64,000 nt of DNA from Clostridiales bacterium. GTDB taxonomy: Bacteria; Bacillota; Clostridia; Lachnospirales; Lachnospiraceae. Position 1 is the first letter of the stretch, and every line of letters begins with the position of its first letter. Position numbers and translations under genes: made by a program. Positions 1 through 9,268 of the stretch are shown in pieces. The stretch is taken from NCBI GenBank assembly GCA_018376135.1, contig JAHABX010000001.1, positions 110,808 through 174,807 of the forward strand. Reading direction: 5' to 3'. The notes beneath the pieces were generated by a model. It was given only the letters and a program-made list of their open reading frames with translations. It was not told the DNA's origin and did no database searches.

Positions 1-1638
1 TTTTTCACTGCAGACAGCACCGTCATTCCTCTTAAAAAACTGAATCAGCATAAGGAGCTTCAGAAAAACCTTCAGCTTGCCATCGGTAAAAATACCTCTT
101 CCATGTTTGACGAACAGCATCGGGTCATCGGAGGAAATGCCACTGATCAGGCTCTGATGAAATTTCTGGGAGAGGATTCCTGGCAGAGCTTACAGGCAGA
201 TGAAAGCCTGCAGGTATGCGCAGCCCAGAAATTTAATTCTTCCAATAAATTCAGTCAGGCACAGCTTGGAGACAGAACATATTATAAAGGTGCGCCGGAA
301 CGTCTTCTGAGCAGTGCAAAATGGTATATGGACACAGACGGAAATATAAAGCCGCTGGATCCGGAGATACTGAACCGTAAAATTGACCAGCTTGCAGACA
401 AGGCAATGCGTGTTCTTGCCTTCGGCTATGCAGATCATCCACTGGAGGAAAACCGGATTGAAGATGATCTGGTACTGATCGGGCTCACCGCCATCAGAGA
501 TGACGTACGTCCGGAAGCCAGAGACGCGATCCATCAGGTGATGGATGCAGGCATTCAGGTAGTTATGATCACAGGCGACCGTCTGGAAACGGCTGCCGCC
601 ATCGCAAGAGATGCAGGGCTTGTACAGTCATCCGGCGATATCTGTCTGACCTCAGCAGAGCTGAATGCCATGAGTGATGAGGAGATCAAAAAGATTCTTG
701 GAAATATCCGTGTGATCGCTAGGGCGCTTCCTACCGACAAATCCCGTATGGTACGTATCTGTCAGGAAGAAAATCTGGTAGTAGGCATGACCGGAGACGG
801 TGTCAATGACTCCCCGGCACTGAAGCGTGCAGATGTGGGGTTCGCCATGGGAAGCGGTACAGAGGCAGCCAGGGAAGCCGGTAAGATCGTCATCCTGGAT
901 GATAACTTTATCTCCATCCGTAATGCGATCTGGTACGGACGCACCATCTATCACAACATTCTGAAATTCTGTAAATTCCAGCTGGTGGTAAATGTTGCCG
1001 CTGTTCTGGTAAGCGCAATCGCTCCATTCCTTGGAGTGGAAGAGCCCTTAAAGGTTACGCATCTTCTGTTCGTCAACCTGGTTATGGACGGACTGGGTGC
1101 AATGATGCTTGGAAATGAACCTGCGCTGGAAGAATATATGAAAGAGCGCCCGCGCCGCAGAGATGAGGGTCTGGTAAGCCGCCCCATGCGGATGCAGATC
1201 GGCATCATGGGAATCTGGCTGACTGTAATGAGCCTTTTCTATCTGACTTCCGACTGGACCAGAAGCTTTTTCGCCACAGATGAGCAGTTTATGACCTCTT
1301 ACTTTGTTCTGTTTATTGTCAGTGCGCTGTTCAATGGCTTCAATGTAAGAGATGACGGATTTGGGATTTTCCGCAATCTGAAGGAGAACCCGGATTTCCT
1401 GAAAGTCTTCCTGATGATCCTGGGAGTACAGTTCTGTATTGTGAATATATCGATGCTGCCGTTTGCAGCTGCCAACTGGATCGGCAATATGTTCAGCTGT
1501 GTTCCCTTTGGTCCTGCCGGATGGATTCTGGTCATTGCACTTGCATTTTCCATGATTCCGGTAGATCTGCTCAGAAAGCGTTTTTTTACCGAAAAAGAAA
1601 GCAAAACTGTAAATTCATATTTCCTTAAGAAATCTTAG
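1..1638 (+). CDS. P-type cation (calcium-type) ATPase, C-terminal part
   Basis: The reading frame is open from the first base, so this is the last 545 residues of a P-type ATPase whose start and phosphorylated aspartate (DKTG) lie outside the window. Visible are the nucleotide-binding KGAPERLL motif near fragment residue 96, the DDVRPEA segment near 167, the hinge motif TGDGVNDSPALKRADVGFAMG-like region near 264 (Mg and hinge aspartates), and then about six hydrophobic segments with a FVNLVMDGLGAMMLG helix. This order, with a P-type C-terminal transmembrane block, fits P2-type (SERCA/PMCA-like) calcium pumps, which use ATP to export Ca2+ or a related cation. The exact ion cannot be set without the missing membrane helix M4. 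The gene is followed by a strong hairpin terminator. Confidence 0.88.
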   Translation, partial: FFTADSTVIPLKKLNQHKELQKNLQLAIGKNTSSMFDEQHRVIGGNATDQALMKFLGEDSWQSLQADESLQVCAAQKFNSSNKFSQAQLGDRTYYKGAPERLLSSAKWYMDTDGNIKPLDPEILNRKIDQLADKAMRVLAFGYADHPLEENRIEDDLVLIGLTAIRDDVRPEARDAIHQVMDAGIQVVMITGDRLETAAAIARDAGLVQSSGDICLTSAELNAMSDEEIKKILGNIRVIARALPTDKSRMVRICQEENLVVGMTGDGVNDSPALKRADVGFAMGSGTEAAREAGKIVILDDNFISIRNAIWYGRTIYHNILKFCKFQLVVNVAAVLVSAIAPFLGVEEPLKVTHLLFVNLVMDGLGAMMLGNEPALEEYMKERPRRRDEGLVSRPMRMQIGIMGIWLTVMSLFYLTSDWTRSFFATDEQFMTSYFVLFIVSALFNGFNVRDDGFGIFRNLKENPDFLKVFLMILGVQFCIVNISMLPFAAANWIGNMFSCVPFGPAGWILVIALAFSMIPVDLLRKRFFTEKESKTVNSYFLKKS

Positions 1639-1654
1639 GCTTTGCTTAAGATGA

Positions 1655-1709
1655 AAAAGGCGCCGGATGTGATATACTTTCAACAGATATTACATCCGGC
1701 GCTTTTCTG
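1655..1709 (+). terminator. Rho-independent terminator after the P-type ATPase
   Basis: An 11-bp perfect stem pairs GCGCCGGATGT (1660-1670) with ACATCCGGCGC (1692-1702), with a loop of about 21 nt and a following TTTTCT run. It separates the ATPase gene from the peptidase gene. Confidence 0.85.
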
Positions 1710-1736
1710 TCGCCGGACACGAAAGGATAAAGAACA

Positions 1737-2627
1737 ATGAGACAAGTAGATGAAGAAAGAAGAGAACAGATCCGGAGAAAGAAAAAGAGAAGATTCAAAC
1801 GGAAACTCTGCCGCCTGTGCCGGAATATTTGCCTTCTGACAGTTCTGGCTGCTGTTGCCTGGGGACTTGCTTCGTATCTGATGAATCATGAACTCTTCCC
1901 GGCAGATACTCCCTCTGTAGAAACTCCTGTGCTCCGTACAGAGGACGAATTAAAGGATACGATACGGCAGCTTGCCGAAAAATATGACGGATATAAAGAC
2001 ATCCATGAAAATTATGACCGTTACCCGGAAGCTCTTCTGGGAGCACTTGCCAACAATCCGGAGATGCTGGATTTTGTAAAAGGATATCCGGAAAACGATG
2101 GAAGTGTGACCGGCGGTCTTACGAAAAAAGAAAAGGAAGAATCGTATCCGCTGTTTCTGCAGTGGGATGAAAGATGGGGCTATGCTGCCTATGGTGAGAG
2201 CTGTATTGGCATCTCGGGCTGCGGACCAACCTGTCTGTCCATGGTCGTATACGCACTGACAAAGGATGATTCCGCCACACCGGACAGGCTTGCAGATTAT
2301 GCCTGGAAGCAGGACTATTACGTAGAAGGGACCGGAACCTCCTGGTCATTGATGACAGAGGGTGCCAAAGCCTTTGGACTTCAGGGACGGGAGCTTTCTC
2401 TGGATGAGGGCGTTCTCAGATCCGAACTGGATCAGGGACATCCTGTCATCTGCGCCATGCGCGCCGGAGATTTCACTACCGCCGGACATTTTATCATGAT
2501 CTATGCTTATGATAAGGATGGCTTTTCGGTGAATGATCCCAACTGTATAGAAAGAAGCCAAAAGAAATGGAGCTATGAGGATCTGAGCAGACAGATCAAG
2601 AATCTGTGGAGCTATTACAGCGAATAA
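1737..2627 (+). CDS. Membrane-anchored C39-like cysteine peptidase
   Basis: This 296-residue protein has a very basic N-terminus (about 30 residues rich in Arg and Lys), one membrane segment near residues 30-50, a linker of about 90 residues, and a C-terminal Peptidase_C39_2 (papain-like) domain. Catalytic features are visible: the LQWDERWGY segment supplies the oxyanion glutamine, GCGPTCLSM contains the likely nucleophile Cys162, GHFIMIYAY supplies the histidine, and VNDPN the Asn/Asp. Members of this family act outside the membrane or in spores; the substrate is unknown. It is not next to an ABC exporter, so it is probably not a bacteriocin-processing peptidase. The start is preceded by a GAAAGGA ribosome binding site. 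It stands alone between two terminators. Confidence 0.8.
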   Translation: MRQVDEERREQIRRKKKRRFKRKLCRLCRNICLLTVLAAVAWGLASYLMNHELFPADTPSVETPVLRTEDELKDTIRQLAEKYDGYKDIHENYDRYPEALLGALANNPEMLDFVKGYPENDGSVTGGLTKKEKEESYPLFLQWDERWGYAAYGESCIGISGCGPTCLSMVVYALTKDDSATPDRLADYAWKQDYYVEGTGTSWSLMTEGAKAFGLQGRELSLDEGVLRSELDQGHPVICAMRAGDFTTAGHFIMIYAYDKDGFSVNDPNCIERSQKKWSYEDLSRQIKNLWSYYSE

Positions 2628-2642
2628 AATATGTTCAAATGC

Positions 2643-2675
2643 ATCCCCCCACCCGGCTTGTGGGGGGATTTTCTG
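2643..2675 (+). terminator. Rho-independent terminator after the C39-like peptidase
   Basis: The stem ATCCCCCCA (2643-2651) pairs with TGGGGGGAT (2661-2669) around a 9-nt loop and is followed by TTTCTGT. Confidence 0.8.
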
Positions 2676-2709
2676 TGTGATAATATGGATAACGGATGAG
2701 GTGACGAGT

Positions 2710-3459
2710 ATGATTTTATCACAAATTGAAAATTATTGGACCGGAAGAGCAAAGGGCTATTCAGAGGTAAACCAGTATGAGCTGACCACAGGACAGGATC
2801 TGGTATGGCTTGGTGAGATTAAAAGGCATCTGCCTGAAAAGGAAGGGCTGAAGATTCTGGACGTGGGAACGGGACCAGGGTTTTTCGCAATTTTGCTTGC
2901 CCGTGCCGGATATGATGTAACGGCAGTTGATTACACAGAGGCAATGCTGAAGGAAGCAAAGAAGAATGCCGGTCATCTGGCGCAGCAGATTCATTTTTAT
3001 CGTATGGATGCCCAGCATCTGGATTTTCCGGATGGATTCTTTGATGTTGTCATATCCAGAAATCTGACCTGGAATCTGGAAGAACCGGAGAATGCATATC
3101 AGGAATGGATGCGTGTACTGAAAACAGGCGGAAAATTACTGAATTTTGATGCGAACTGGTATCATCATCTGTTTGATGAAGAGAAGAGAAGGGCTTACGA
3201 AGAAGACCGGAAAATGGTGGAGGAGCTGCGTCTGGAAGACCAGTATACCTGCACGGATATTGATGCCATGGAAGACATCGCCCGTCAGATACCGCTCAGT
3301 CAGATCATGCGTCCTGCATGGGATACCAGTGTGCTGAAAAAATTTTCGGCAAAGTCGGTCTATGTGGACGAACAGGTCTGGAAACGTGTATGGGATTCCT
3401 CCGAAAAGATAAACTATGCATCGACGCCGATGTTTCTGGTAAGTGCGTTAAAGGGTTAA
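2710..3459 (+). CDS. Class I SAM-dependent methyltransferase (first of tandem pair)
   Basis: A 249-residue class I methyltransferase. The SAM-binding glycine loop ILDVGTGPGFF lies near residues 48-58, followed by the acidic strand end VTAVDYTE. The start was placed at the ATG behind a GAGGTG ribosome binding site, which gives the N-terminus MILSQIENYWTGRAKGYS, closely similar to that of the next gene. The substrate cannot be read from the sequence. The gene heads an operon with a second methyltransferase and a five-gene NikABCDE/DppABCDF-type importer, so a role in modifying the imported ligand or a metal chelator is possible, but this is inference from context. Confidence 0.82.
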   Translation: MILSQIENYWTGRAKGYSEVNQYELTTGQDLVWLGEIKRHLPEKEGLKILDVGTGPGFFAILLARAGYDVTAVDYTEAMLKEAKKNAGHLAQQIHFYRMDAQHLDFPDGFFDVVISRNLTWNLEEPENAYQEWMRVLKTGGKLLNFDANWYHHLFDEEKRRAYEEDRKMVEELRLEDQYTCTDIDAMEDIARQIPLSQIMRPAWDTSVLKKFSAKSVYVDEQVWKRVWDSSEKINYASTPMFLVSALKG

Positions 3460-3499
3460 TTCATAACAGAAATAAGATGATGGATAAGGAAATAGATCA

Positions 3500-4219
3500 G
3501 TGATAACAAAAGACAGAATTGTAAACTATTGGACACAGCGAAGCGACAGCTTTTTGGATCAGAGAAGATCTGAACTTCATGATTCCATCTCCCAGTGCTG
3601 GATGAGAGAGATCAAGGAAGTAATTCCAGCGGGAAAAAAGCTCCGCATTCTGGACGTCGGATGCGGAACCGGATTCTTTTCCATTCTGCTGGCAAAAATG
3701 GGACATGAGGTGACAGGTATTGATCTGACACCGGAAATGATAGAAAAGGGACGGATACTTGCAGAAGAAGAGCATGCGGATTGTAAGCTTCTCATTATGG
3801 ATGCAGAACAGCTGGATTTTGAAGATGAAAGCTTTGATTTTATTATTTCCCGCAATCTGACCTGGACACTGCCTCATGTGGAAACCGCATACAGGGAATG
3901 GCTCCGGGTACTGAAAAAAGGCGGGATCCTCCTGAACTTTGACGCAGATTATGGTATGGAGGACACAGAGGATGTCTCCGGGCTGCCGCCGCTGCATGCC
4001 CATCATATGATCGGAGACTGGATGCGTCATGAAAATAACGAGATCAAAAAGATGCTGGAGATCAGTACACAGCGAAGACCCTTCTGGGATATTGCCATGC
4101 TTGCGGATCTCCAGGTTCAGAACTTTCAGCTGGATCTTGGGGTCAGTGAACGGATCTATCTGAAAATGGATGAATTTTACAATCCGACACCCTTATTTAA
4201 GCTGTGTATCACAAAGTAG
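3500..4219 (+). CDS. Class I SAM-dependent methyltransferase (second of tandem pair)
   Basis: A 239-residue paralogue of the preceding gene, starting at a GTG codon behind an AAGGAA sequence. It shares the YW-x-R N-terminal signature (RIVNYWTQRSDSF), the SAM-binding loop ILDVGCGTGFF at about residues 49-59, VTGIDLTPEM, and a shared segment FDFIISRNLTWTL that matches FDVVISRNLTWNL in the first copy. The pair therefore arose by duplication. The 40-nt gap and same strand suggest one transcript with the ABC genes downstream. Substrate unknown. Neither protein has DNA-methyltransferase catalytic motifs (no NPPY or similar), so restriction-modification is unlikely. Confidence 0.82.
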   Translation: MITKDRIVNYWTQRSDSFLDQRRSELHDSISQCWMREIKEVIPAGKKLRILDVGCGTGFFSILLAKMGHEVTGIDLTPEMIEKGRILAEEEHADCKLLIMDAEQLDFEDESFDFIISRNLTWTLPHVETAYREWLRVLKKGGILLNFDADYGMEDTEDVSGLPPLHAHHMIGDWMRHENNEIKKMLEISTQRRPFWDIAMLADLQVQNFQLDLGVSERIYLKMDEFYNPTPLFKLCITK

Positions 4220-4248
4220 AATACTGCAGGAATCAAAGGAATCATACA

Positions 4249-5193
4249 GTGAAAACATATATATTAAAAAGGCTTCTCCAGTTGATCCCGATTCTGTTTG
4301 CGATCACATTCCTCTCTTATGGAATGATGCGGGCAGCCGGAAGTGATGTGGTAGAACAGAAGCTGGAAAACAGAGGAACAACCGTGTCTCAGGAGGTAAT
4401 TGATGCCGCCCGCGCGGAGCTCGGTCTGGATAAGCCATTTCTCCCGCAGTATGCGGCATGGCTTGGAAAACTGGTGCAGGGAGATATGGGAACCAGTTAT
4501 GTATCTGAAAAGCCGGTATTGGAAACATTTATGTCCAAGCTTCCGGCAACACTGCTTTTAACGGCTGTCTCCATTTTTCTGACCGTAATCATATCCATCC
4601 CGCTCGGGATTCTTTCAGCAGTATACCAGAACCGGTTTACGGATTATCTGATACGAGCCTTCAGCTTTATCGGCAACAGTATGCCGAACTTTTTTGTTTC
4701 TCTTCTTCTGATGTATCTGTTCGCAATCCGTCTGGGATGGTTTCCTGTTATTTCAACCGGGATCAGCTTACAAAGTGCTGCAATGCCTGCCATAACACTG
4801 GCAATCGCCATGAGCGCCAAATATCTGCGTCAGGTAAGAGCTGCCGTTTTAGATGAATTAAGTCAGGATTACGTAACAGGCGCAAAGGCGAGAGGGGTAA
4901 AGTTTTCTGTTACTTTATGGAAAAGTATCATGAAAGCTTCTCTGGTGACGATCATTACCCTGCTGATGCTTTCCGTGGGAAGCCTTCTGGGAGGTACCGC
5001 AATCGTAGAATCCATATTTATGTGGGACGGTGTGGGGAAGATGGCAGTGGATGCCATCAACATGCGTGATTATCCGATGATCCAGGCATATGTCATGTGG
5101 ATGGCGATCATCTATGTAACGGCAAATCTTCTGACCGACATCTCTTATCGTTTTCTGGATCCCCGTATTCGTCTGGGAGGTAAGGAACGATGA
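4249..5193 (+). CDS. ABC transporter permease, NikB/DppB type
   Basis: A 314-residue inner-membrane permease with the DppB/NikB pattern: an N-terminal helix (TYILKRLLQLIPILFAITFLS), a periplasmic-type loop containing LGLDKPFLPQYAAWL, then five further membrane helices, with the cytoplasmic EAA-like loop (YVTGAKARGVKFSVTLWKSIMK) near residues 205-225 that contacts the ATPases. The GTG start was chosen because an AAAGGA site sits 8 nt upstream and the family N-terminus begins at this point. It ends with an ATGA overlap with the second permease gene, which implies translational coupling. Confidence 0.88.
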   Translation: MKTYILKRLLQLIPILFAITFLSYGMMRAAGSDVVEQKLENRGTTVSQEVIDAARAELGLDKPFLPQYAAWLGKLVQGDMGTSYVSEKPVLETFMSKLPATLLLTAVSIFLTVIISIPLGILSAVYQNRFTDYLIRAFSFIGNSMPNFFVSLLLMYLFAIRLGWFPVISTGISLQSAAMPAITLAIAMSAKYLRQVRAAVLDELSQDYVTGAKARGVKFSVTLWKSIMKASLVTIITLLMLSVGSLLGGTAIVESIFMWDGVGKMAVDAINMRDYPMIQAYVMWMAIIYVTANLLTDISYRFLDPRIRLGGKER

Positions 5194-6050
5194 GCGAGAC
5201 AAAAAAAATAACCGTCCGTGTGCAGAAGATAAAGAAAAACCGAATCCATATCCGGCTGGGAATTTTCAGCATTCTGGCAATACTGCTGCTTCTGATCACG
5301 ATTTTTGCGGAACAGATCTGTCCGTATGATCCTTATCTGCAGGATCTGAGTCAGGCGCTGCAGCCGCCGAACGCAGCGCATCCAATGGGCACGGATACCT
5401 ATGGCAGAGATATGTTATCCCGGGTTATCATCGGTGCCCGGACAAGTATCTCATCTACGCTTGCCTTAGTGGCTATTATCACCGTTTTCGGATCTGCCAT
5501 GGGAGTGCTCTGCGGATATTTTGAAGGATGGCTGGATGCAGTTGTCATGCGTATCTCTGACATCTGCCTTGCATTTCCGGGACTGGTATTCGCCATGGCA
5601 GTCGCTGCGGTATTAAATGGCGGGATTCAAAATGCCGTGATCGCACTGGCTCTGATCAGCTGGCCCAAATATTCCCGTCTGGCAAGAAGCCAGACCCTGT
5701 CTCTGAAGAGTCTGCCGTATATGCAGGCAGCGCAGCTTGCAGGGGATAACACAGTGCAGTTGATCTTCCGGCATATCCTTCCCAATATTTCAGGTCCGAT
5801 CCTTGTCACAGCCATGCTGGATATCGGAACTATGATGATGGAGATTGCAGGCTTGTCCTTCCTGAACCTTGGTGCACAGCCGCCTGTCGCTGAATGGGGG
5901 AGTATGATGAGCACCGGCCGAAGTATGCTGCAGACCTATCCCTGGGTCGTACTGTCGCCAGGCATTGCCATTTTCATATCCGTTGTAATATTCAATCTTC
6001 TTGGCGATACGATCCGTGATTATATGGATCCTAAAAACAGCCGGGCATAA
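5190..6050 (+). CDS. ABC transporter permease, NikC/DppC type
   Basis: A 286-residue partner permease. It has the DppC/NikC N-terminal segment, including an early membrane helix (IFSILAILLLLITIFA), the family motif HPMGTDTYGRDMLSRVIIGAR near residues 66-86, four to five later helices, and an EAA-type loop (PYMQAAQLAGDNTVQLIFRHILPN). The start codon overlaps the stop of the first permease by 4 nt. With the permease before it and the two ATPases after the binding protein, it forms the membrane core of the importer. Confidence 0.88.
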   Translation: MSETKKITVRVQKIKKNRIHIRLGIFSILAILLLLITIFAEQICPYDPYLQDLSQALQPPNAAHPMGTDTYGRDMLSRVIIGARTSISSTLALVAIITVFGSAMGVLCGYFEGWLDAVVMRISDICLAFPGLVFAMAVAAVLNGGIQNAVIALALISWPKYSRLARSQTLSLKSLPYMQAAQLAGDNTVQLIFRHILPNISGPILVTAMLDIGTMMMEIAGLSFLNLGAQPPVAEWGSMMSTGRSMLQTYPWVVLSPGIAIFISVVIFNLLGDTIRDYMDPKNSRA

Positions 6051-6084
6051 GAAATACAGATTATTATAAAAAAGGGAGAAAATC

Positions 6085-7689
6085 ATGATAAAAAACAGGA
6101 AACTGCTTGCGCTTCTGCTTACAACCGCATTAAGCGCAGGGACCATAACCGGATGCGGAGACAATAACGGAAGCGATCAGAACAGCGCTCCGACTGAACA
6201 CTCCCAGACTGCTGCCGAAGATACTCAGGCGCAGCCCAAAACCTTTATATTTGGCGATACGACCTTTAATGCTGAGAATGAGGAGGCCAACATCAATGCC
6301 CACAGTGCATATGCCGGATGGGCATGTATCCGATACGGCGTTGGTGAAACCTTATTCCGGATTATGGATGATATGAGTTTGGAGCCATGGCTTGCGGAAG
6401 GCTATGAACTGATCGATGAACTTACCTGGAAGATAACGTTAAAGGACGGAATCTGCTTCTCCAATGGAAAAGCATGTGATGCAGAAGCCGTTAAGAAGTG
6501 CTTTGAGGATCTGATCGCTGTTCATGAGCGGGCACGGGGAGATCTGAAAATTGAAAGCATGGAGGCAGATGGACTGGTTCTGACAATTAAGACCAGCACT
6601 CCCTGTCCAAGTCTTTTGAACTACCTGTCTGAGCCATATGGCTGTATTCTTGATATGGATGAAGGAGTGACCGAAGAGGGGATCGTTGTCGGTACCGGTC
6701 CTTATGCGGCAGTCGAGCTGGTTACCGATGATCATCTGAAACTGGTAAAAAATGAGAACTACTGGGATGGAAATGTAAACATTGATGAAATCACGGTTCG
6801 TACTATTTCAGATGGTGATACCCTTGCACTGGCTCTCCAGTCCGGTGAGATCAACGCTGCATACGGAATGGCATATGCCAGCTATCCAATGTTCCAGAAC
6901 GATGACTACACCTTCACCAGTACTCAGACCAGCCGTTCCTTCTACTGTCAGATGAACTTTGAGTCTCCGGTTACCAAGGATGCTGCTGTTCGCAAGGCGA
7001 TTGCCATGGGAATCAACAAAGAAGCATTTGTCAATGTTCTTTTAAACGGATACGGATATGTCGCTACCGGTGCTTTCCCGGATTCAACTGATTTTGGCGG
7101 ATCCACACTCCGGACAGAAACCTATGATCCGGAAGGTGCCAAAGCGCTTCTTGAAGAGGCAGGATGGAAGGATACAGATGGTGACGGTATCCGTGAAAAG
7201 GACGGACAGCCTTTACAGATCAGATGGCTCACTTATCCCAGCCGTCAGGAGCTTCCGCTTCTGGCTGAATCTGCTCAGAGCACACTGAAAGAGATCGGCA
7301 TGGATGTCCAGATCAACAGCACAGCCGATCACAATTCCATTTGCAAGGATACCTCAGCATGGGATGTATATGTGGCTGCAAATGTAAACTGCGGTCTTGG
7401 TGATCCCACCAACTTTTTCTCCACGCACTGTCTGGATGATTCCGTAAAAAATCGCGGAAAATATCACAATGACGAGCTGGAGAAGCTTGCAGTTGAACTG
7501 AACAGCACCTTTGACACTGCAGAAAGAAACCGGATCGCAATTCAGATGCAGCAGGAGATTCTGGACGACAATGCCTTTATATTCTGCTCCTTTCTGAAGA
7601 TGAGTATGATCAGCCAGGCAAATGTAACCGGTCTGACTGCACATGCATGCGACTACTATGAGCTGACTGCAGACCTGGATATCAATTAG
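6085..7689 (+). CDS. ABC transporter substrate-binding lipoprotein, family 5 (nickel/peptide type)
   Basis: A 534-residue SBP_bac_5 protein. The signal peptide ends in a lipobox, TITGC, with the lipidated Cys at residue 24, followed by a low-complexity linker rich in Ser, Asn, Gln and Thr. The mature domain has family landmarks such as GVGETLF, LKDGICFSNGKACDAEAVKKC and VGTGPY. The overall pattern resembles NikA/CntA-like nickel or metallophore binding proteins as well as dipeptide binding proteins, and the ligand cannot be decided here. It lies mid-operon between the permease and ATPase genes and has a strong AAAGGGAG ribosome binding site. Confidence 0.87.
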   Translation: MIKNRKLLALLLTTALSAGTITGCGDNNGSDQNSAPTEHSQTAAEDTQAQPKTFIFGDTTFNAENEEANINAHSAYAGWACIRYGVGETLFRIMDDMSLEPWLAEGYELIDELTWKITLKDGICFSNGKACDAEAVKKCFEDLIAVHERARGDLKIESMEADGLVLTIKTSTPCPSLLNYLSEPYGCILDMDEGVTEEGIVVGTGPYAAVELVTDDHLKLVKNENYWDGNVNIDEITVRTISDGDTLALALQSGEINAAYGMAYASYPMFQNDDYTFTSTQTSRSFYCQMNFESPVTKDAAVRKAIAMGINKEAFVNVLLNGYGYVATGAFPDSTDFGGSTLRTETYDPEGAKALLEEAGWKDTDGDGIREKDGQPLQIRWLTYPSRQELPLLAESAQSTLKEIGMDVQINSTADHNSICKDTSAWDVYVAANVNCGLGDPTNFFSTHCLDDSVKNRGKYHNDELEKLAVELNSTFDTAERNRIAIQMQQEILDDNAFIFCSFLKMSMISQANVTGLTAHACDYYELTADLDIN

Positions 7690-7712
7690 CATCATCATAA
7701 GGAATATGGAAC

Positions 7713-8498
7713 ATGGAAAACACATTACTTCAATATGATTCTGTGGAAATATCATTTGATGGAAGACCTGTCGTGCATGATATTTCTTTCGGCTTAAAAC
7801 CGGGAGAGATACTGGGGCTTGTGGGTGAATCCGGAAGCGGAAAAAGTACGCTGATCAAAGCTGCCATGGGTCTCTTAGGCGATCACGGAATGGTAACGAA
7901 GGGGGATATCACTTTTGAAGGAGAAACTCTTGTAGATATGCCTGAGCGAAAGCTCCGGCATATCCGCGGTGCTAAAATCGGAATGATCTTTCAGGATGCA
8001 GGCGCATCTCTTTGCCCCATTCGTACAATCGGAAGCCAGATATATGAGAGTATGTCCGCACACAGGAAGATCAGTAAAGCAGACGCAAGATTCAGGGCTC
8101 TTGAACTGTTTGACAAACTGAATTTCAAAGAAGCAGAGCGCATCTGGGACAGCTATCCTTTTGAATTGTCCGGAGGCATGAATCAAAGAGCAGGCATCGC
8201 AATTTCCATGCTGCTGAATCCGCCGGTGCTTTTTGCAGACGAACCAACCAGCGCACTGGATGTGGCTGTACAGCGTCGGGTCGTGAAGGAAATGCTGCGT
8301 GTACGCGAAATGTTCGGAACGGCGATCATTATTGTTACTCATGATATTGGCGTTGTATCTGCCATGGCAGATTCTGTACTTGTTCTTCAGAACGGCAACA
8401 AAATGGAGTATGGGCCTGCAAAGTCTGTTCTGGAAAATCCGGAAAGTGAATATACCCAAAAGCTGCTTTCGGCTGTGCCGAGGCTTCGCAGGAGATAA
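7713..8498 (+). CDS. ABC transporter ATP-binding protein, NikD/DppD type
   Basis: A 261-residue ATPase with Walker A GESGSGKST, the Q-loop FQDAG, the ABC signature LSGGMNQRAGIAISM, Walker B VLFADEPTSALD and the H-loop IVTHD. It also has the C-terminal extension typical of oligopeptide/nickel ATPases (NPESEYTQKLLSAVP). It energises import together with the following ATPase. The spacing to the next gene is 2 nt, so both are translated together. Confidence 0.9.
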   Translation: MENTLLQYDSVEISFDGRPVVHDISFGLKPGEILGLVGESGSGKSTLIKAAMGLLGDHGMVTKGDITFEGETLVDMPERKLRHIRGAKIGMIFQDAGASLCPIRTIGSQIYESMSAHRKISKADARFRALELFDKLNFKEAERIWDSYPFELSGGMNQRAGIAISMLLNPPVLFADEPTSALDVAVQRRVVKEMLRVREMFGTAIIIVTHDIGVVSAMADSVLVLQNGNKMEYGPAKSVLENPESEYTQKLLSAVPRLRRR

Positions 8499-8500
8499 GT

Positions 8501-9259
8501 ATGGAACCGGTTTTAAAAGTAAAATCATTAAGTAAAGTATTTCATCAGCGGGGAAAGAAAGCGTTTACGGTTGTAGATCATGTCAGCTTTGATCTGTATC
8601 CGGGCGAAATTCTTGGAATTGTAGGAGAATCCGGAAGCGGAAAGAGCACCATTGCAAAGCTCGTCAGCCGCCTGCTGGATGCCACCGAAGGGGAAATTAT
8701 CCTGGATGGACAGAATATTACGCATTTGAAGGGATCTGCGCTCAGGGATGCATACAGCAAACTTCAGATGGTGTTTCAGACACCTGTCGGATCCTTTGAC
8801 CCTAGAAAGACACTGGGAAACGGTGTCGGGGAGAGTCTGCAGAACAAAGGGATTTCAAAAGCAGAGGTAAAAGAAGCCGTCACACAGCTCCTTTCTCAAT
8901 GCGGACTCGATGCAGAATTCGCCAGCCGATATCCGCACCAGGTCAGCGGCGGACAGTGTCAGAGAGCAGCCATCGCCCGTGCATTAGCTGTTGAACCCCA
9001 AGTGATCATCTGTGATGAAGCAACCAGCTCTCTGGATGTAACTGTACAGAAACAGATCATGGATCTATTGCAGTCATTAAAGGAAGAAAAAAATATTGCC
9101 TGTCTGTTTATCTGTCATAACCTTGCGCTGGTACAGCAATTCTGTGACAGAGTGTTGGTACTGCAGGACGGAAAGATCGTGGAACAGGGGACACCGGACG
9201 AGGTGATCCTGCATCCCCGATCAGAATATACCAAAATGCTGGTGGATTCCATTTTTTAA
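8501..9259 (+). CDS. ABC transporter ATP-binding protein, NikE/DppF type
   Basis: A 252-residue ATPase with Walker A GESGSGKST, signature VSGGQCQRAAIARAL, Walker B VIICDEATSSLD and the H-loop FICHN. It is the second nucleotide-binding subunit of the importer and completes a full set of binding protein, two permeases and two ATPases. It is the last gene of the operon that begins with the two methyltransferases. No clear terminator was seen in the 9 nt before the convergent ROK gene. Confidence 0.9.
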   Translation: MEPVLKVKSLSKVFHQRGKKAFTVVDHVSFDLYPGEILGIVGESGSGKSTIAKLVSRLLDATEGEIILDGQNITHLKGSALRDAYSKLQMVFQTPVGSFDPRKTLGNGVGESLQNKGISKAEVKEAVTQLLSQCGLDAEFASRYPHQVSGGQCQRAAIARALAVEPQVIICDEATSSLDVTVQKQIMDLLQSLKEEKNIACLFICHNLALVQQFCDRVLVLQDGKIVEQGTPDEVILHPRSEYTKMLVDSIF

Positions 9260-9268
9260 TCTATAAGC

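Noticed and set aside
2710..4219. DNA methyltransferases of a restriction-modification system
   Set aside because: Neither protein has the amino- or cytosine-methyltransferase catalytic motif; both are short class I enzymes next to an importer.
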